Source of the DNA: Candidatus Rhodoblastus alkanivorans
GTDB lineage: Bacteria > Pseudomonadota > Alphaproteobacteria > Rhizobiales > Beijerinckiaceae
Direction of reading: 5' to 3'
DNA: 64,000 bases
Assembly: GCF_022760755.1 (NCBI RefSeq)
Contig: NZ_JAIVFP010000001.1
Location: forward strand, 3,576,001-3,640,000
Shown here: positions 7,516 through 15,629 of the stretch, one piece after another
How positions within the stretch are numbered: the stretch's first letter is position 1
Layout of the letters: the number at the start of each line of letters is the position of its first letter
Notes under the pieces: generated by a model
Told to the model about the DNA's origin: nothing
Database searches by the model: none
Seen by the model: the letters and a program-made list of their open reading frames with translations, nothing else
Made by a program: the position numbers and the translations under genes

Positions 7516-8310
7516 TTACCCGGACGCCGCCGCGACGATCACGCCATCGGCGAACCAGCGGACGAGAAAGCCGCCCGCCGCCTGCGCCATCTCGCCGGCG
7601 TCCTGTTTCGGACGGGCGAAAGCCAGACCCGCGCAAATGTCCCCGAACGGCGCGCCGGCCATCGCCTCGGCCAGGGCGATGTCTTCGAGCGTGTCGAGAA
7701 CGCGATAATTGACATCAAGCTCGCACCGCCACACCGCCAGCGCAGTTTCAGCCTCATCGCGCCCGCGCAGGACCGGCTCGCCCGCCTGAAACGCCTCATA
7801 TGCCGCAAGCGCGGCGGCGCAGGTCTCGATCCTGATCACGCTCGGATGGAAGCCGAAACGCAGGCCGGGCCAGTCGTCGGCGCTCGTCGCGCGGAGAATT
7901 TCGATGGCAAGCGCTGCGGCGTCCGCGGCGTCGAAACTTTTGGCCAGCGCCGCCTCCAGCGCCGCCAGCCCGCAAAGGAAGCGATCCTCGGCATAGGGCG
8001 GCGTCGCGCGCAAGAATTGCGGGAGGGAGGCGCCGACCCAGCGCGCATTGCGGAATTTCGAGGGATGCGCCCGCCAATAGGCTTCGACCATGGCCGCGAA
8101 GCCGTCGTTCCCCATCGCCTCGGCCAGGACCGGATAATCATTGCTGAGAAATTCCGCCATCCGCAGGCGAAAGCCGTCGTGATAGACGGCGAAGGTCGCG
8201 GCGATATTTTGCGCGCGGGCGGGCGGACGCAGCAGCGCGAGCAGACGCGACGACGGCGCCCCCGCCAGCACGCTGTCCTGAAACAGGGATTGCAGCTCGC
8301 CGAGCTTCAT
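7516..8310 (-). CDS. bufC: BufC-like partner protein (DUF2063 N-terminal domain)
   Basis: The 264-residue product starts at 8310; its ATG overlaps the bufB stop as ATGA, so the two are translationally coupled. The N-terminal third (LGELQSLFQDSVLAG, FAVYHDGFRLRMAEFLSNDYPVLAEAMG) matches the DUF2063 domain found beside DUF692 enzymes. In bufferin pathways this partner binds the precursor and delivers it to the iron oxidase. The C-terminal half is alpha/beta and less conserved. It is the last gene of the moaA-bufA-bufB-bufC run on this strand. Confidence 0.82.
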   Translation of the reverse strand: MKLGELQSLFQDSVLAGAPSSRLLALLRPPARAQNIAATFAVYHDGFRLRMAEFLSNDYPVLAEAMGNDGFAAMVEAYWRAHPSKFRNARWVGASLPQFLRATPPYAEDRFLCGLAALEAALAKSFDAADAAALAIEILRATSADDWPGLRFGFHPSVIRIETCAAALAAYEAFQAGEPVLRGRDEAETALAVWRCELDVNYRVLDTLEDIALAEAMAGAPFGDICAGLAFARPKQDAGEMAQAAGGFLVRWFADGVIVAAASG

Positions 8311-9143
8311 GCCGCCGCTCTCTCCCCGGCTTCGGCGAGCGCCCGCATGTGGCGCAATTCGTCGAGCAGTTCGGCAAAGGGCGGAAAAAGATCGTCGCGC
8401 TCGATCATCGCCGGGACCGGCCCGAACCGCTCCCGCACATAGGAAAACAAAGCCCAGACATCGTCGCAGACGGGGTGATCGTGGGTGTCGATCTTGTGTG
8501 TTCCGGCGTCGCTGTGGCCGGCGACATGGATCTGGGCGACGCGCTCCTTCGGCAATTTGTCGAAATAGTCGCGTGCGCGAAAACCGTGGTTGAAGGCCGA
8601 GACATAGACATTGTTGACGTCGAGCAGCAGCAGGCAATCGGCCCGCCGCGCGAGTTCGGCCAGAAAATCCGCCTCGCTCATTTCGTCGGCGGCGAAGGCG
8701 ACATAGGTCGAAGGATTTTCCAGCGCGATCCGGCGGCCAAGGAAATCCTGCACGCGCGAGGCGCGCTCCACGCAATGATCGAGCGATTCCCGCGTCAGCG
8801 GCGCCGGCAGCAGATCATGCAGGTTCAGGCCGTGAACGCCGGTCCAGGCGAGATGGTCGGACACCAGTTCCGGCTCGACCCGTTCGATCAGCCTTTTGAG
8901 GGCGCGCAGATAATCGAAGTCGAGCGGGTCGGCCGAAGCCAGCGACAGCGACACGCCATGCATGCGCATCGGATAATCGGCGCGGATACGGTCGAGCGTC
9001 GCCAGGGGCCGCCCGCCGGGAACCATGTAATTTTCGGAAATGATCTCGAACCAGTCCACCGGCTGCGGGGATTCGAGAATTTCAGGATAATAGACGTGCC
9101 GCAGGCCAAGCCCGAAACCTAGCGCCCGATCCTTCGCAATCAT
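8307..9143 (-). CDS. bufB: Multinuclear non-heme iron oxidase (DUF692, bufferin maturase BufB)
   Basis: The 278-residue protein starts at 9143 after a clear GGGAGGA site. It has the TIM-barrel DUF692 motifs that supply the iron ligands: MHGVSLSLA, SDHLAW, LENPSTY, LLDVNNVYVSAFNHG, QIHVAGH and DTHDHPV. Known MNIO enzymes oxidise cysteines in a ribosomal precursor peptide (for example to thiooxazoles in bufferins). The Cys-rich precursor is encoded directly upstream and the DUF2063 partner directly downstream. Confidence 0.9.
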   Translation of the reverse strand: MIAKDRALGFGLGLRHVYYPEILESPQPVDWFEIISENYMVPGGRPLATLDRIRADYPMRMHGVSLSLASADPLDFDYLRALKRLIERVEPELVSDHLAWTGVHGLNLHDLLPAPLTRESLDHCVERASRVQDFLGRRIALENPSTYVAFAADEMSEADFLAELARRADCLLLLDVNNVYVSAFNHGFRARDYFDKLPKERVAQIHVAGHSDAGTHKIDTHDHPVCDDVWALFSYVRERFGPVPAMIERDDLFPPFAELLDELRHMRALAEAGERAAA

Positions 9144-9205
9144 CGCGTCCTCCCGGTCGGAACTCCCCGCGCGGAAATGCGCGCGGGGAAAAGTTTCGCG
9201 CGCAA

Positions 9206-9469
9206 TCAGCCGACCGTGCCGCCGAGCTTCTTGCAGGCCGTGGCGGATTTTTCGAGCAGGAAGCCCTGGCCCTTGCAGGCGTTCTGGCCCTTGCAGGCGT
9301 TGCTGGCGGTCTTGCAGGCGCCCTTGCCCTTGCAGGCGTTGATTCCCATGCAATGGACCATGGCCTTCTTGGCCTGCGCCGGGGTGGAGACGGCGGCGCA
9401 GGAAACGGCGAGCGCAATGGCGGCGGCGGCGATGCTCGCGCCGGAAACGACCTTCATCTGCATAGTCAT
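9206..9469 (-). CDS. bufA: Cys-rich bufferin-like precursor (BufA)
   Basis: I chose the ATG at 9469, which has AGGGAG five bases upstream. The 87-residue product has a signal peptide (MTMQMKVV, hydrophobic core, TPAQA cleavage) and a mature part with six Cys at residues 40, 46, 52, 59, 65 and 79. Four of these sit in NACKG/GACKT-type repeats. This fits the copper-chelating bufferin class whose cysteines are modified by the DUF692 enzyme and which is then exported to the periplasm. The canonical EGKCG motif of other bufferins is absent, so it belongs to the NACKG-repeat subtype. Confidence 0.8.
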   Translation of the reverse strand: MTMQMKVVSGASIAAAAIALAVSCAAVSTPAQAKKAMVHCMGINACKGKGACKTASNACKGQNACKGQGFLLEKSATACKKLGGTVG

Positions 9470-9531
9470 ACTCCCTGAGAGCGCCCAGGCGCGGGCGCAT
9501 CGCGCAAGCACTGCCGGCCTGCAGGAGGGAG

Positions 9532-9557
9532 TACGGGAGGTCGGATGAAAAGATTAC
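9532..9557 (-). promoter_or_regulatory. ECF-type promoter candidate for the buf operon
   Basis: Read on the minus strand, GTAATC (9557-9552) is followed by 16 bases and CGTA (9535-9532). The spacing and sequence resemble the GTAACC/CGAA-type promoters used by ECF sigma factors that control DUF2282/DUF692 operons in Alphaproteobacteria. Transcription would start near 9525, leaving a leader of about 55 bases before bufA. Confidence 0.5.
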
Positions 9558-9573
9558 ATCCGCCGGGAAAAAA

Positions 9574-10620
9574 TCAGCCGCCGGTCATGCTCATGGGGCG
9601 CTTCGACGGCGCCAGCGCGCCGGACCATTGCGCGACGAAATCGTGACCGCGTGGCTTGCGGCGCATGGCGTCGTCGAGCGCGGCATGGAGCGCGGCGCCA
9701 TCCATCGAGGCGCGCAGCGGGCCGCGCAGGTCGGTTCGATCCTCCTGGCCGAGACAGGTGTACAGCGCGCCGGTGCAGGTGACCCGGACGCGGTTGCAGC
9801 TGTCGCAGAAATGCTGGCTGAGCGGGGTGATGAAGCCGACCCGGCCGCCGGTCTCGGCGACGTCGAAAAAACGCGCCGGGCCGCCGCTGGCGTGGGTCGA
9901 AGGCGAAAGCGTCAGGCGCCGCGACAGCGCCTCCGTGACAACGTCGAGCGGAAGGAAACTTTCTATATTATGGACGGCGTCCTCGCCGAGCGGCATGGCC
10001 TCGATGAAGGAGACCTCCATGCCCAGGTCATGCGCCCATTCGACCAGCGCTAGAAATTCGTCCTCATTGACGCCCTTGAGCGCCACGCAATTGATTTTGA
10101 CTTTGAGCCCGGCCGCCCGCGCCGCCTCGATCCCGTCCAGAACCCTGGCCATGTCGCCCCAGCGGGTGATGGCGCGGAATTTCTCCGGGTCGAGGGTGTC
10201 GAGCGAAACATTGACGCGGCGCACGCCGCAATCCGCCAGATCTTGGGCGAAACGCGCGAGCTGCGAGCCGTTGGTGGTCAGGGTCAGCTCGCGCAGGCCT
10301 TGGTCGAACAGGCGCGCCAGGCCGCGGAACAATTGCATGATATTGCGCCGCACCAGAGGCTCGCCGCCGGTGATTCTGATCTTGTGCACGCCGCGCGCGA
10401 CAAAGGCCGCCGACAGCCGCTCCAGCTCCTCCAAAGTCAGCAGGTCTGCCTTGGGCAGGAAATTCATGTTTTCCGACATGCAATAGACGCAGCGGAAATC
10501 GCAGCGGTCGGTGACCGAAAGCCGAATATAGTCGATACGGCGGGCGTAGGAATCGATCAGCGGCGCCGAAGCGGGAAATTCGGCGGCGGGAGATTGGTTT
10601 TCGAGCTTGTGCGGGCGCAT
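9574..10620 (-). CDS. moaA: GTP 3',8-cyclase MoaA (molybdenum cofactor biosynthesis)
   Basis: This radical-SAM enzyme starts molybdopterin synthesis from GTP. The N-terminal cluster motif CDFRCVYC has Cys at residues 40, 44 and 47. The second cluster is visible as [18 protein letters not shown], and the protein ends in the conserved GG pair that is inserted into the active site. I use the ATG at 10,620 (348 residues, normal length), preceded by GAGAGG but with unusually tight spacing. A TTG at 10,671 would add 17 unconserved residues. The gene is divergent from cobS. Confidence 0.93.
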   Translation of the reverse strand: MRPHKLENQSPAAEFPASAPLIDSYARRIDYIRLSVTDRCDFRCVYCMSENMNFLPKADLLTLEELERLSAAFVARGVHKIRITGGEPLVRRNIMQLFRGLARLFDQGLRELTLTTNGSQLARFAQDLADCGVRRVNVSLDTLDPEKFRAITRWGDMARVLDGIEAARAAGLKVKINCVALKGVNEDEFLALVEWAHDLGMEVSFIEAMPLGEDAVHNIESFLPLDVVTEALSRRLTLSPSTHASGGPARFFDVAETGGRVGFITPLSQHFCDSCNRVRVTCTGALYTCLGQEDRTDLRGPLRASMDGAALHAALDDAMRRKPRGHDFVAQWSGALAPSKRPMSMTGG

Positions 10621-10695
10621 CCTCTCTATATAGGCTTTTTTCCCGCTGCATACAGGACATGGCGCAAGCAACGCGGCGAAAGGCCTTTTGATTCA

Positions 10696-11448
10696 ATGAA
10701 CCAATGGATGCGCGACCTCGCCGGCGCTCTTAAATTCTTTTCAAGTCTGCCGATCCCGGCGCCGGGCGGCGATTTCCGCCAGAGCCTGCGCCTCGCGCCG
10801 CTCGCCGGCGCAATGCTCGGCCTTGCGGGCGGGCTGGTTTTCGTCGCGGCCTTGCGTTTGCGCCTGCCGGCCGGCGCCGCCGCGCTCCTGGCGCTCGGCT
10901 TCGGCGCCCTGATCACGCGCGGCCTGCATGAGGATGGCCTCGCCGACGTCGCCGACGGCTTTGGCGGCGGTTTTACGCGTCAGCGCAAGCTCGACATCAT
11001 GAAGGACAGCCGCATCGGCGCCTTTGGCGCGATCGTCCTGATCCTGAGTTTGGGCCTGCGCGCCAGCGCCCTCGCCGCGCTCGCCACGGCGCCGGCGAGC
11101 GCTTTTCTGGTCATGATCGCCGCCGGCGCCGTTTCGCGCGCCGCCGCGCTTGCGCCATTGGTTCTGCTGCCGCCGGCGCGGGCGGATGGCGCGGGCCGGG
11201 CGGCGGGCGGCGAGAATGCCGGGCTGCGCCCGGCCTTTTGGCTTGCTTTGCCCTTCGCCTTCCTGCCGGCGCTCGGGGCTTCGAGCCTTTCAGCCTGTCT
11301 TGCCGCGCTGGTCGCGGCGAGCGGCGGCGTTCTCGGATTGTGCGCTCTTGCCCGCGCCCAGATCGGCGGCCAGACCGGCGACGTCGCCGGCGCCGCGCAG
11401 CAGATCGCGGAAATCGCGGTCCTGCTCACCTTTTCGGCGGCGGCCTGA
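10696..11448 (+). CDS. cobS: Adenosylcobinamide-GDP ribazoletransferase CobS
   Basis: The 250-residue integral membrane protein catalyses the last step joining the nucleotide loop to cobinamide in cobalamin synthesis. The signature HEDGLADVADGFGGG followed by IMKDSRIGAFG is intact, and FFSSLPIP lies near the N terminus as expected. About six hydrophobic segments are visible. Its usual partner cobT is not next to it here. It ends six bases before the convergent DUF2937 gene. Confidence 0.92.
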   Translation: MNQWMRDLAGALKFFSSLPIPAPGGDFRQSLRLAPLAGAMLGLAGGLVFVAALRLRLPAGAAALLALGFGALITRGLHEDGLADVADGFGGGFTRQRKLDIMKDSRIGAFGAIVLILSLGLRASALAALATAPASAFLVMIAAGAVSRAAALAPLVLLPPARADGAGRAAGGENAGLRPAFWLALPFAFLPALGASSLSACLAALVAASGGVLGLCALARAQIGGQTGDVAGAAQQIAEIAVLLTFSAAA

Positions 11449-11454
11449 TCCGCC

Positions 11455-11976
11455 TCAGCCGCGCTCCGCCGCCGGCATGGCGGCGTGCTTTTTCCTGCGG
11501 CGGAACGGCAGTTCCAGCAGGCGGAGCGCGAGCAGAACCCCGCCGAAACCGATGGCGGCGCTCGCGGCGCCGTCGGCGGTGAGCGGCAGGGCGGGCTCAT
11601 AGTCTGCGAAGGCGCCGCGCGCCACTTTCGGATCGGCGTGAAAGGCAAGGCCGAAGAGTTTGGACAGGGGCATGTCGCCCTTGAGATGCGCGGCCTGGCG
11701 CTCAAGCCGTTCGAGCCGCGTCTTCTGTTGCTGGATACGTTCGCCGCGCTGGCGCACGAAGGAATCCGTCGAGCCTTCCAGATGCGCGACGCCCTGATCG
11801 TGCGTCATGCCCGACGCTGCGCTGTCGGCGTCGAAGGCGCCGACGACCGCCTGCAATTCGTCGATCGCGCCGGCAAGGCGCTGGCGATATTGCTGGGCAT
11901 ATTCCGGCGCCTGCGAAAAACCCAGGCCCGCGGCGACCGCCGCGGCGAAACTCGTCCTGCGCCACAAGCTCAACAT
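11455..11976 (-). CDS. DUF2937 family membrane protein
   Basis: This is a 173-residue protein with an N-terminal hydrophobic segment (SFAAAVAAGLGFSQAPEYAQQY). The middle is charged and coiled-coil-like (RGERIQQQKTRLERLERQAAHL), and a second hydrophobic segment near the C terminus (IGFGGVLLALRLLELP) precedes a basic tail. The pattern and the APEYAQQYRQRL start match DUF2937, a family of unknown role. It lies 28 bases beyond the dusA stop on the same strand and may be co-transcribed with dusA. Confidence 0.8.
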   Translation of the reverse strand: MLSLWRRTSFAAAVAAGLGFSQAPEYAQQYRQRLAGAIDELQAVVGAFDADSAASGMTHDQGVAHLEGSTDSFVRQRGERIQQQKTRLERLERQAAHLKGDMPLSKLFGLAFHADPKVARGAFADYEPALPLTADGAASAAIGFGGVLLALRLLELPFRRRKKHAAMPAAERG

Positions 11977-12004
11977 GTGAATCCTGACAGGCGCCCGAAA
12001 GGCG

Positions 12005-13045
12005 TCAGGCGCTCAGACGCTCAGACGCGCGGGGGGCGAAAGAATGATCGACCAGAGCGAGAGCGTCGGCGACGACCTGCCCGTCGGCGCCCCGGCGCAC
12101 GGCATGGGTCGCGAGATGGCGGCGGAAGGCCCGGGCGCCCGGGCGACCCGCGAAAAGACCGAGCATATGCCGGGTGATGTCGGCAAGACGCGCGCCTTCG
12201 CTCAGCTTGTTTTCGATATAGGGCAGAAAGGCTTCGACCGCGAGGCGGCCGCTGGCGAAGGGCGCCGGAACCCCGAACAGCACCGGATCGACCTCCTGCA
12301 GCATCGACAGATCGTGATAGGCGGCGCGACCGATCATGACGCCATCGACGCTTTCGAGCTGGCCCGCGGCGTCGGCAAGCGTTGCGACGCCGCCATTGAT
12401 CGCGATCGCGACCTCGGGCAGCGCGCGCTTCAATTCATGGACCAGGGGATAATCGAGCGGCGGAATGTCGCGGTTCTCCTTCGGCGACAGGCCCTTGAGC
12501 CAGGCTTTGCGGGCATGGACGATCAAGGCGTCGGCCCCGGCGCCGACCACGGCCCGCGCCATCGCGAAAAGCGCCGGGCGCGGCTCCTGGTCGTCGACGC
12601 CGATGCGGCATTTGACTGTGACCGGCAGGTCGGACGCGTCCTTCATCGCCGCAACGCAGGCGGCGACGAGCGCGGGATCGCGCATGAGACAAGCGCCGAA
12701 GGCCCCATTCTGCACCCGGTCCGACGGGCAGCCGACATTGAGGTTGATCTCGTCATAGCCGAATGCGGCGCAGATCTTCGCCGCCTGCGCCAGTTCCCGC
12801 GCATCCGAGCCGCCAAGCTGGACGGCAAGCGGATGTTCGACGGCGTCATAGCCAAGCAGCCTTTCGCGGTCGCCATGAAGGATCGCGGCCGAAGTGACCA
12901 TTTCCGTGTAAAGCCGGACGTTGCGCGAATGAAGCCGCGCAAGAACCCGGTAATGACGATCCGTCCACTCCATCATAGGCGCGACGGAAAAGCGCCACGG
13001 GCTGAATTTTGTGCCTATTTCTCGAAATTCAATTTGTCCCGCCAT
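12005..13045 (-). CDS. dusA: tRNA-dihydrouridine(20/20a) synthase DusA
   Basis: This is an FMN-dependent enzyme reducing U20/U20a in the tRNA D-loop. The N-terminal RFSVAPMMEWTDRHYR is diagnostic of the DusA subgroup. NVGCPSDRVQNGAFGACLM contains the catalytic Cys at about residue 119, and VTVKCRIGVDDQ lines the flavin site. The 346-residue length is usual. The ATG at 13,045 has only a weak ribosome site, so a start a few codons later is possible. Confidence 0.93.
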   Translation of the reverse strand: MAGQIEFREIGTKFSPWRFSVAPMMEWTDRHYRVLARLHSRNVRLYTEMVTSAAILHGDRERLLGYDAVEHPLAVQLGGSDARELAQAAKICAAFGYDEINLNVGCPSDRVQNGAFGACLMRDPALVAACVAAMKDASDLPVTVKCRIGVDDQEPRPALFAMARAVVGAGADALIVHARKAWLKGLSPKENRDIPPLDYPLVHELKRALPEVAIAINGGVATLADAAGQLESVDGVMIGRAAYHDLSMLQEVDPVLFGVPAPFASGRLAVEAFLPYIENKLSEGARLADITRHMLGLFAGRPGARAFRRHLATHAVRRGADGQVVADALALVDHSFAPRASERLSA

Positions 13046-13476
13046 TTCCAGCCGATTCTCTTTTCACGCCAGTCGTCGCCATTTGTGCCGATTTTGGCCT
13101 TTAATGACAATATGGCCTGAATTCAAGGAATGTCGGGACTCGGGACAATCGGCGGAAGGCGCGCTCTTCCCCTCGAAATTTTTAGCGCGCTCTTCCCCTC
13201 GAAATTTTTAGACGGCGCACTTCTTGTAGACAGCGCGCTTCGGCGCAGATGACTGGGGCGCGCAAATCACCGGGGCGCGACAGCCGGTGGCGGCCCGCCC
13301 TCGATGACGCATCGCAGCGACGCATCATAGCGCCCTGCGCTTGGCCGTATTGCAAGGCCTGCCTGGGGCGAGGCGATCACGAACGGGCCAAGGCCTTGGC
13401 GACGCCGAACGCCATTGGCCGGCGCGACGCGACCGCCCGTCGCCGCGCCGGCCAATCGGCCCAGCCTGATTCAGGC
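13046..13476. other. Intergenic region with a 26-bp tandem duplication
   Basis: No gene is supported here. The first 100 bases are the presumed dusA promoter zone on the minus strand. The only clear structure is the perfect 26-bp direct repeat at 13,160-13,211. A 7-bp inverted repeat at about 13,462-13,476 abuts the stop of the first short peptide gene and could be part of a weak terminator. Confidence 0.6.
13160..13211. repeat. Perfect 26-bp tandem repeat
   Basis: Two identical head-to-tail 26-bp units (13,160-13,185 and 13,186-13,211) begin CGCGCTCTTCCCC and end TTTTTAG. There are no differences between them, so the duplication is recent or maintained. Confidence 0.95.
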
Positions 13477-13758
13477 TCAGTCGTCGTCGTCGCGGCGGTG
13501 CGGGCCACGCGGAGGCCCCCAGCCACCGCCGCCGGGAGGTCCGCCGTGGGGTGGATCGCCCGGAGGGCCCCAGCTGCGCCCGCCTGAATGAGCGATCGCC
13601 TGAGAGGTCAAAGACGTCGACAACAGCATGGTGATGGCCGGTGGCGTCGCCGCCGCGAACCTTCCCAAGGTGGAAAGGAATTTCCGGCGATCGGCTTGGG
13701 CGGCTTCTCCCGCGCCAAGCCCGTCCTCGCCTGAATTGTCGTCTTGCCGATGTTCCAT
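13477..13758 (-). CDS. Short peptide 1 with Tat-like RRKFL motif and Gly/Pro-rich tail
   Basis: The ATG at 13,758 is preceded by GGAGG at seven bases; 93 residues. The first 22 residues are hydrophilic and acidic. Residues 22-28 read ADRRKFL, followed by LGRFAAATPPAITMLLST and a small-residue stretch ending QAIA, very like a twin-arginine signal. The remainder is Gly/Pro/Trp-rich and ends in four Asp. Peptide 2 shares residues 22-61 almost completely but has a different tail. The gene pair diverges from a PqqD-HprK fusion and a nucleotidyltransferase, so a precursor-peptide role is a reasonable inference. No known family is claimed. Confidence 0.7.
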   Translation of the reverse strand: MEHRQDDNSGEDGLGAGEAAQADRRKFLSTLGRFAAATPPAITMLLSTSLTSQAIAHSGGRSWGPPGDPPHGGPPGGGGWGPPRGPHRRDDDD

Positions 13759-13909
13759 GACGTCCCTCCACTCCGCGTTAGGATCCTTGCCGACTGTGCG
13801 AACCAATATCGACAGCCATCATCCGGCGCGACCACAACCGATCGCGCAGGCCCCGCGCGGCATTTCGTCCCGAAACAGCGCCAGACCCCGTCCGCCGGAA
13901 CAATATGTC

Positions 13910-14164
13910 TCAGCGGTCCGTGTCTTCAAACTTGCCGTTCGGGCTTCCGTCCGAACCGCCGTTGCCGAAGCCGTTGTTCCCTCTGCCGCCGGATTGGGCG
14001 ATTGCCTGGGATGTGAGCGTTGTCGATAACAGCAGCGTGACCGCGGGGGGCGTCACGACGGAGAATCGCCCCAGCGCGGAAAGGAACTTCCGACGATCGG
14101 CCTCAGCTTCGCCAAGCCCGAGCAGCCCGTTTTCGGCTGGCTTGTCATGATGTTCTAGTTCCAT
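13910..14164 (-). CDS. Short peptide 2, paralogue of peptide 1
   Basis: The ATG at 14,164 has GGAG upstream; 84 residues. The twin Arg is at residues 24-25, exactly as in peptide 1. ADRRKFLS, LGRF, TPPA, LLST, LTSQAIA and SGGR are shared. The tail is different: Asn/Gly-rich (RGNNGFGNGGSDG) and ends in acidic residues. The leader is conserved and the tail variable, as expected of peptide precursors or of small secreted proteins with a common targeting signal. It lies 151 bases upstream of peptide 1 on the same strand. Confidence 0.7.
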   Translation of the reverse strand: MELEHHDKPAENGLLGLGEAEADRRKFLSALGRFSVVTPPAVTLLLSTTLTSQAIAQSGGRGNNGFGNGGSDGSPNGKFEDTDR

Positions 14165-14335
14165 CGCATTTCTCCATTCGAATCCGTGATAACGATTTGC
14201 TACGCGCATTGATTTTTAAATTTAATCGCTTGGGTGATCGCCCGCATCGCAAACTGAAACTCAGCGCCATGTGCCCCCGGGGCGTTTTTTCATTTTCCGC
14301 CCTTTTCGCCACCCAACCTTGCGACTAGAATGCGC

Positions 14336-14396
14336 CCCTGATTTAATAAGTCAACGATGGAATTATTAAATCAATTAACCATGGTATTAAATAGCG
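14336..14396. promoter_or_regulatory. AT-rich divergent promoter island
   Basis: A strongly AT-rich stretch in GC-rich surroundings contains several TTAAT/ATTAA steps. It lies between the peptide genes and the divergent PqqD-HprK gene and is the likely shared control region. Confidence 0.45.
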
Positions 14397-14450
14397 TCGC
14401 GCAAAGGGAAATCTCGGGAAGTCGATGCGCGCCCACCCCCGGGAAAGCGC

Positions 14451-15629
14451 ATGGCGGAGCTGGAAAGCACGACAATGGAACGAGCTCAATGCAAAGCTCA
14501 CGAAATGCAAAACGACGACGCGCCTGAATTCGTCTTGCGCGCGGCAAAGGACGCTGTTTTCGCGCTGTTCGACGACACGCCGACGGTCTTCTGCGAATCC
14601 GCCCAGAAACTCTATGCCCTCAACCCGGTCGCGGCCCTGATCTGGTGCTGTCTGGATGAAGGCGGCGGGCGGCAGGCGGCGCAGGCGCGTCTGGTCGCGG
14701 CCGGCGTCAACCCGGCCGCCGCCGGAAGCCGGGTGGAGGACGCCGTCCGCGACTGGCTCGAACTTGGACTGCTGGACGTCGATTTCCATCCCGCGCGGGA
14801 GCCCCACGCCTGCGCTTTTTGCATCGACGGCCAATCCTTCACCGTCGAAACGTCGAGCCCGCGGCTGTCGCGCCAGATCGCCGCCCTGTTCGACCACCAT
14901 CCGTCGGAGATGGATGACGCGGAGGCGACTCGGATAAGGGTCGTCGAGATCGACGGACGGTCGCACGTCTATCTCGACGACCAGCGACTCGCCGTCTGTT
15001 CGCCAGAGGAAACGCCGCCGGCGATCAAGGGCCTCGCGACCGAGCGCATTCTCGCGCAAATGGGGCAGGACATCGCCTTCCACGCCGCCTGCCTGTCGCA
15101 GCGCGGCAGAGCGCTTCTCATCAGCGGGGAGCCGGGAGCGGGCAAGACCACGCTGACGCTGCATCTGGCGGCGAAAGGTTTCGGCTATGGCGGCGACGAT
15201 GTCGCCCTCATTTCCCCCGCCGGCTACGTCAGGGGCCTGCCCTGCGCGGCCGCGGTGAAGCCCGGCGCCTGGGACATCGTCGGCCAGATCCGGCCCGAAC
15301 TGCGCGACGCGCCCGTCTGGCGCCGGCCCGACGGCGTGAAGGTGAAATATCTCGAAGCCGGCGCGATCGACGCCAAGCCGAAGCCGGCCGGATGGATTGT
15401 CTTCCTTCGCCGGGAAGCCGGCGGCGCGGTCGAATTCAGGCGGCTCGACGCCCTGGAGGCCATGCGCCGGCTGATCGACGCCGCTTTTTCGCCTCTCGGC
15501 CGCCTGAGCCTCCCGGGCTTCGGCGCGCTGCGGCGGGTCGTGACCCGCGCGCAAATCTTCGAACTGACCTATGAGCACTCGGCCGAAGCGGCCGACGCCA
15601 TTTCAGCGATCTGTCATGACGGCGCCTGA
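14451..15629 (+). CDS. PqqD-like domain fused to HPr-kinase-like P-loop kinase
   Basis: A 392-residue two-module protein. Residues about 25-120 resemble PqqD/RiPP recognition elements ([23 protein letters not shown], then a helical segment). Residues about 190-390 resemble HPr kinase/phosphorylase-related proteins, with a clear Walker A at about 224-236 ([12 protein letters not shown]) and [11 protein letters not shown] after it. Such HprK-related proteins occur in peptide-modification clusters together with PqqD and a nucleotidyltransferase; here two of the parts are fused. The coding end overlaps the nucleotidyltransferase start by 14 bases. The substrate is likely one or both neighbouring peptides (inference). 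Confidence 0.82.
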   Translation: MAELESTTMERAQCKAHEMQNDDAPEFVLRAAKDAVFALFDDTPTVFCESAQKLYALNPVAALIWCCLDEGGGRQAAQARLVAAGVNPAAAGSRVEDAVRDWLELGLLDVDFHPAREPHACAFCIDGQSFTVETSSPRLSRQIAALFDHHPSEMDDAEATRIRVVEIDGRSHVYLDDQRLAVCSPEETPPAIKGLATERILAQMGQDIAFHAACLSQRGRALLISGEPGAGKTTLTLHLAAKGFGYGGDDVALISPAGYVRGLPCAAAVKPGAWDIVGQIRPELRDAPVWRRPDGVKVKYLEAGAIDAKPKPAGWIVFLRREAGGAVEFRRLDALEAMRRLIDAAFSPLGRLSLPGFGALRRVVTRAQIFELTYEHSAEAADAISAICHDGA

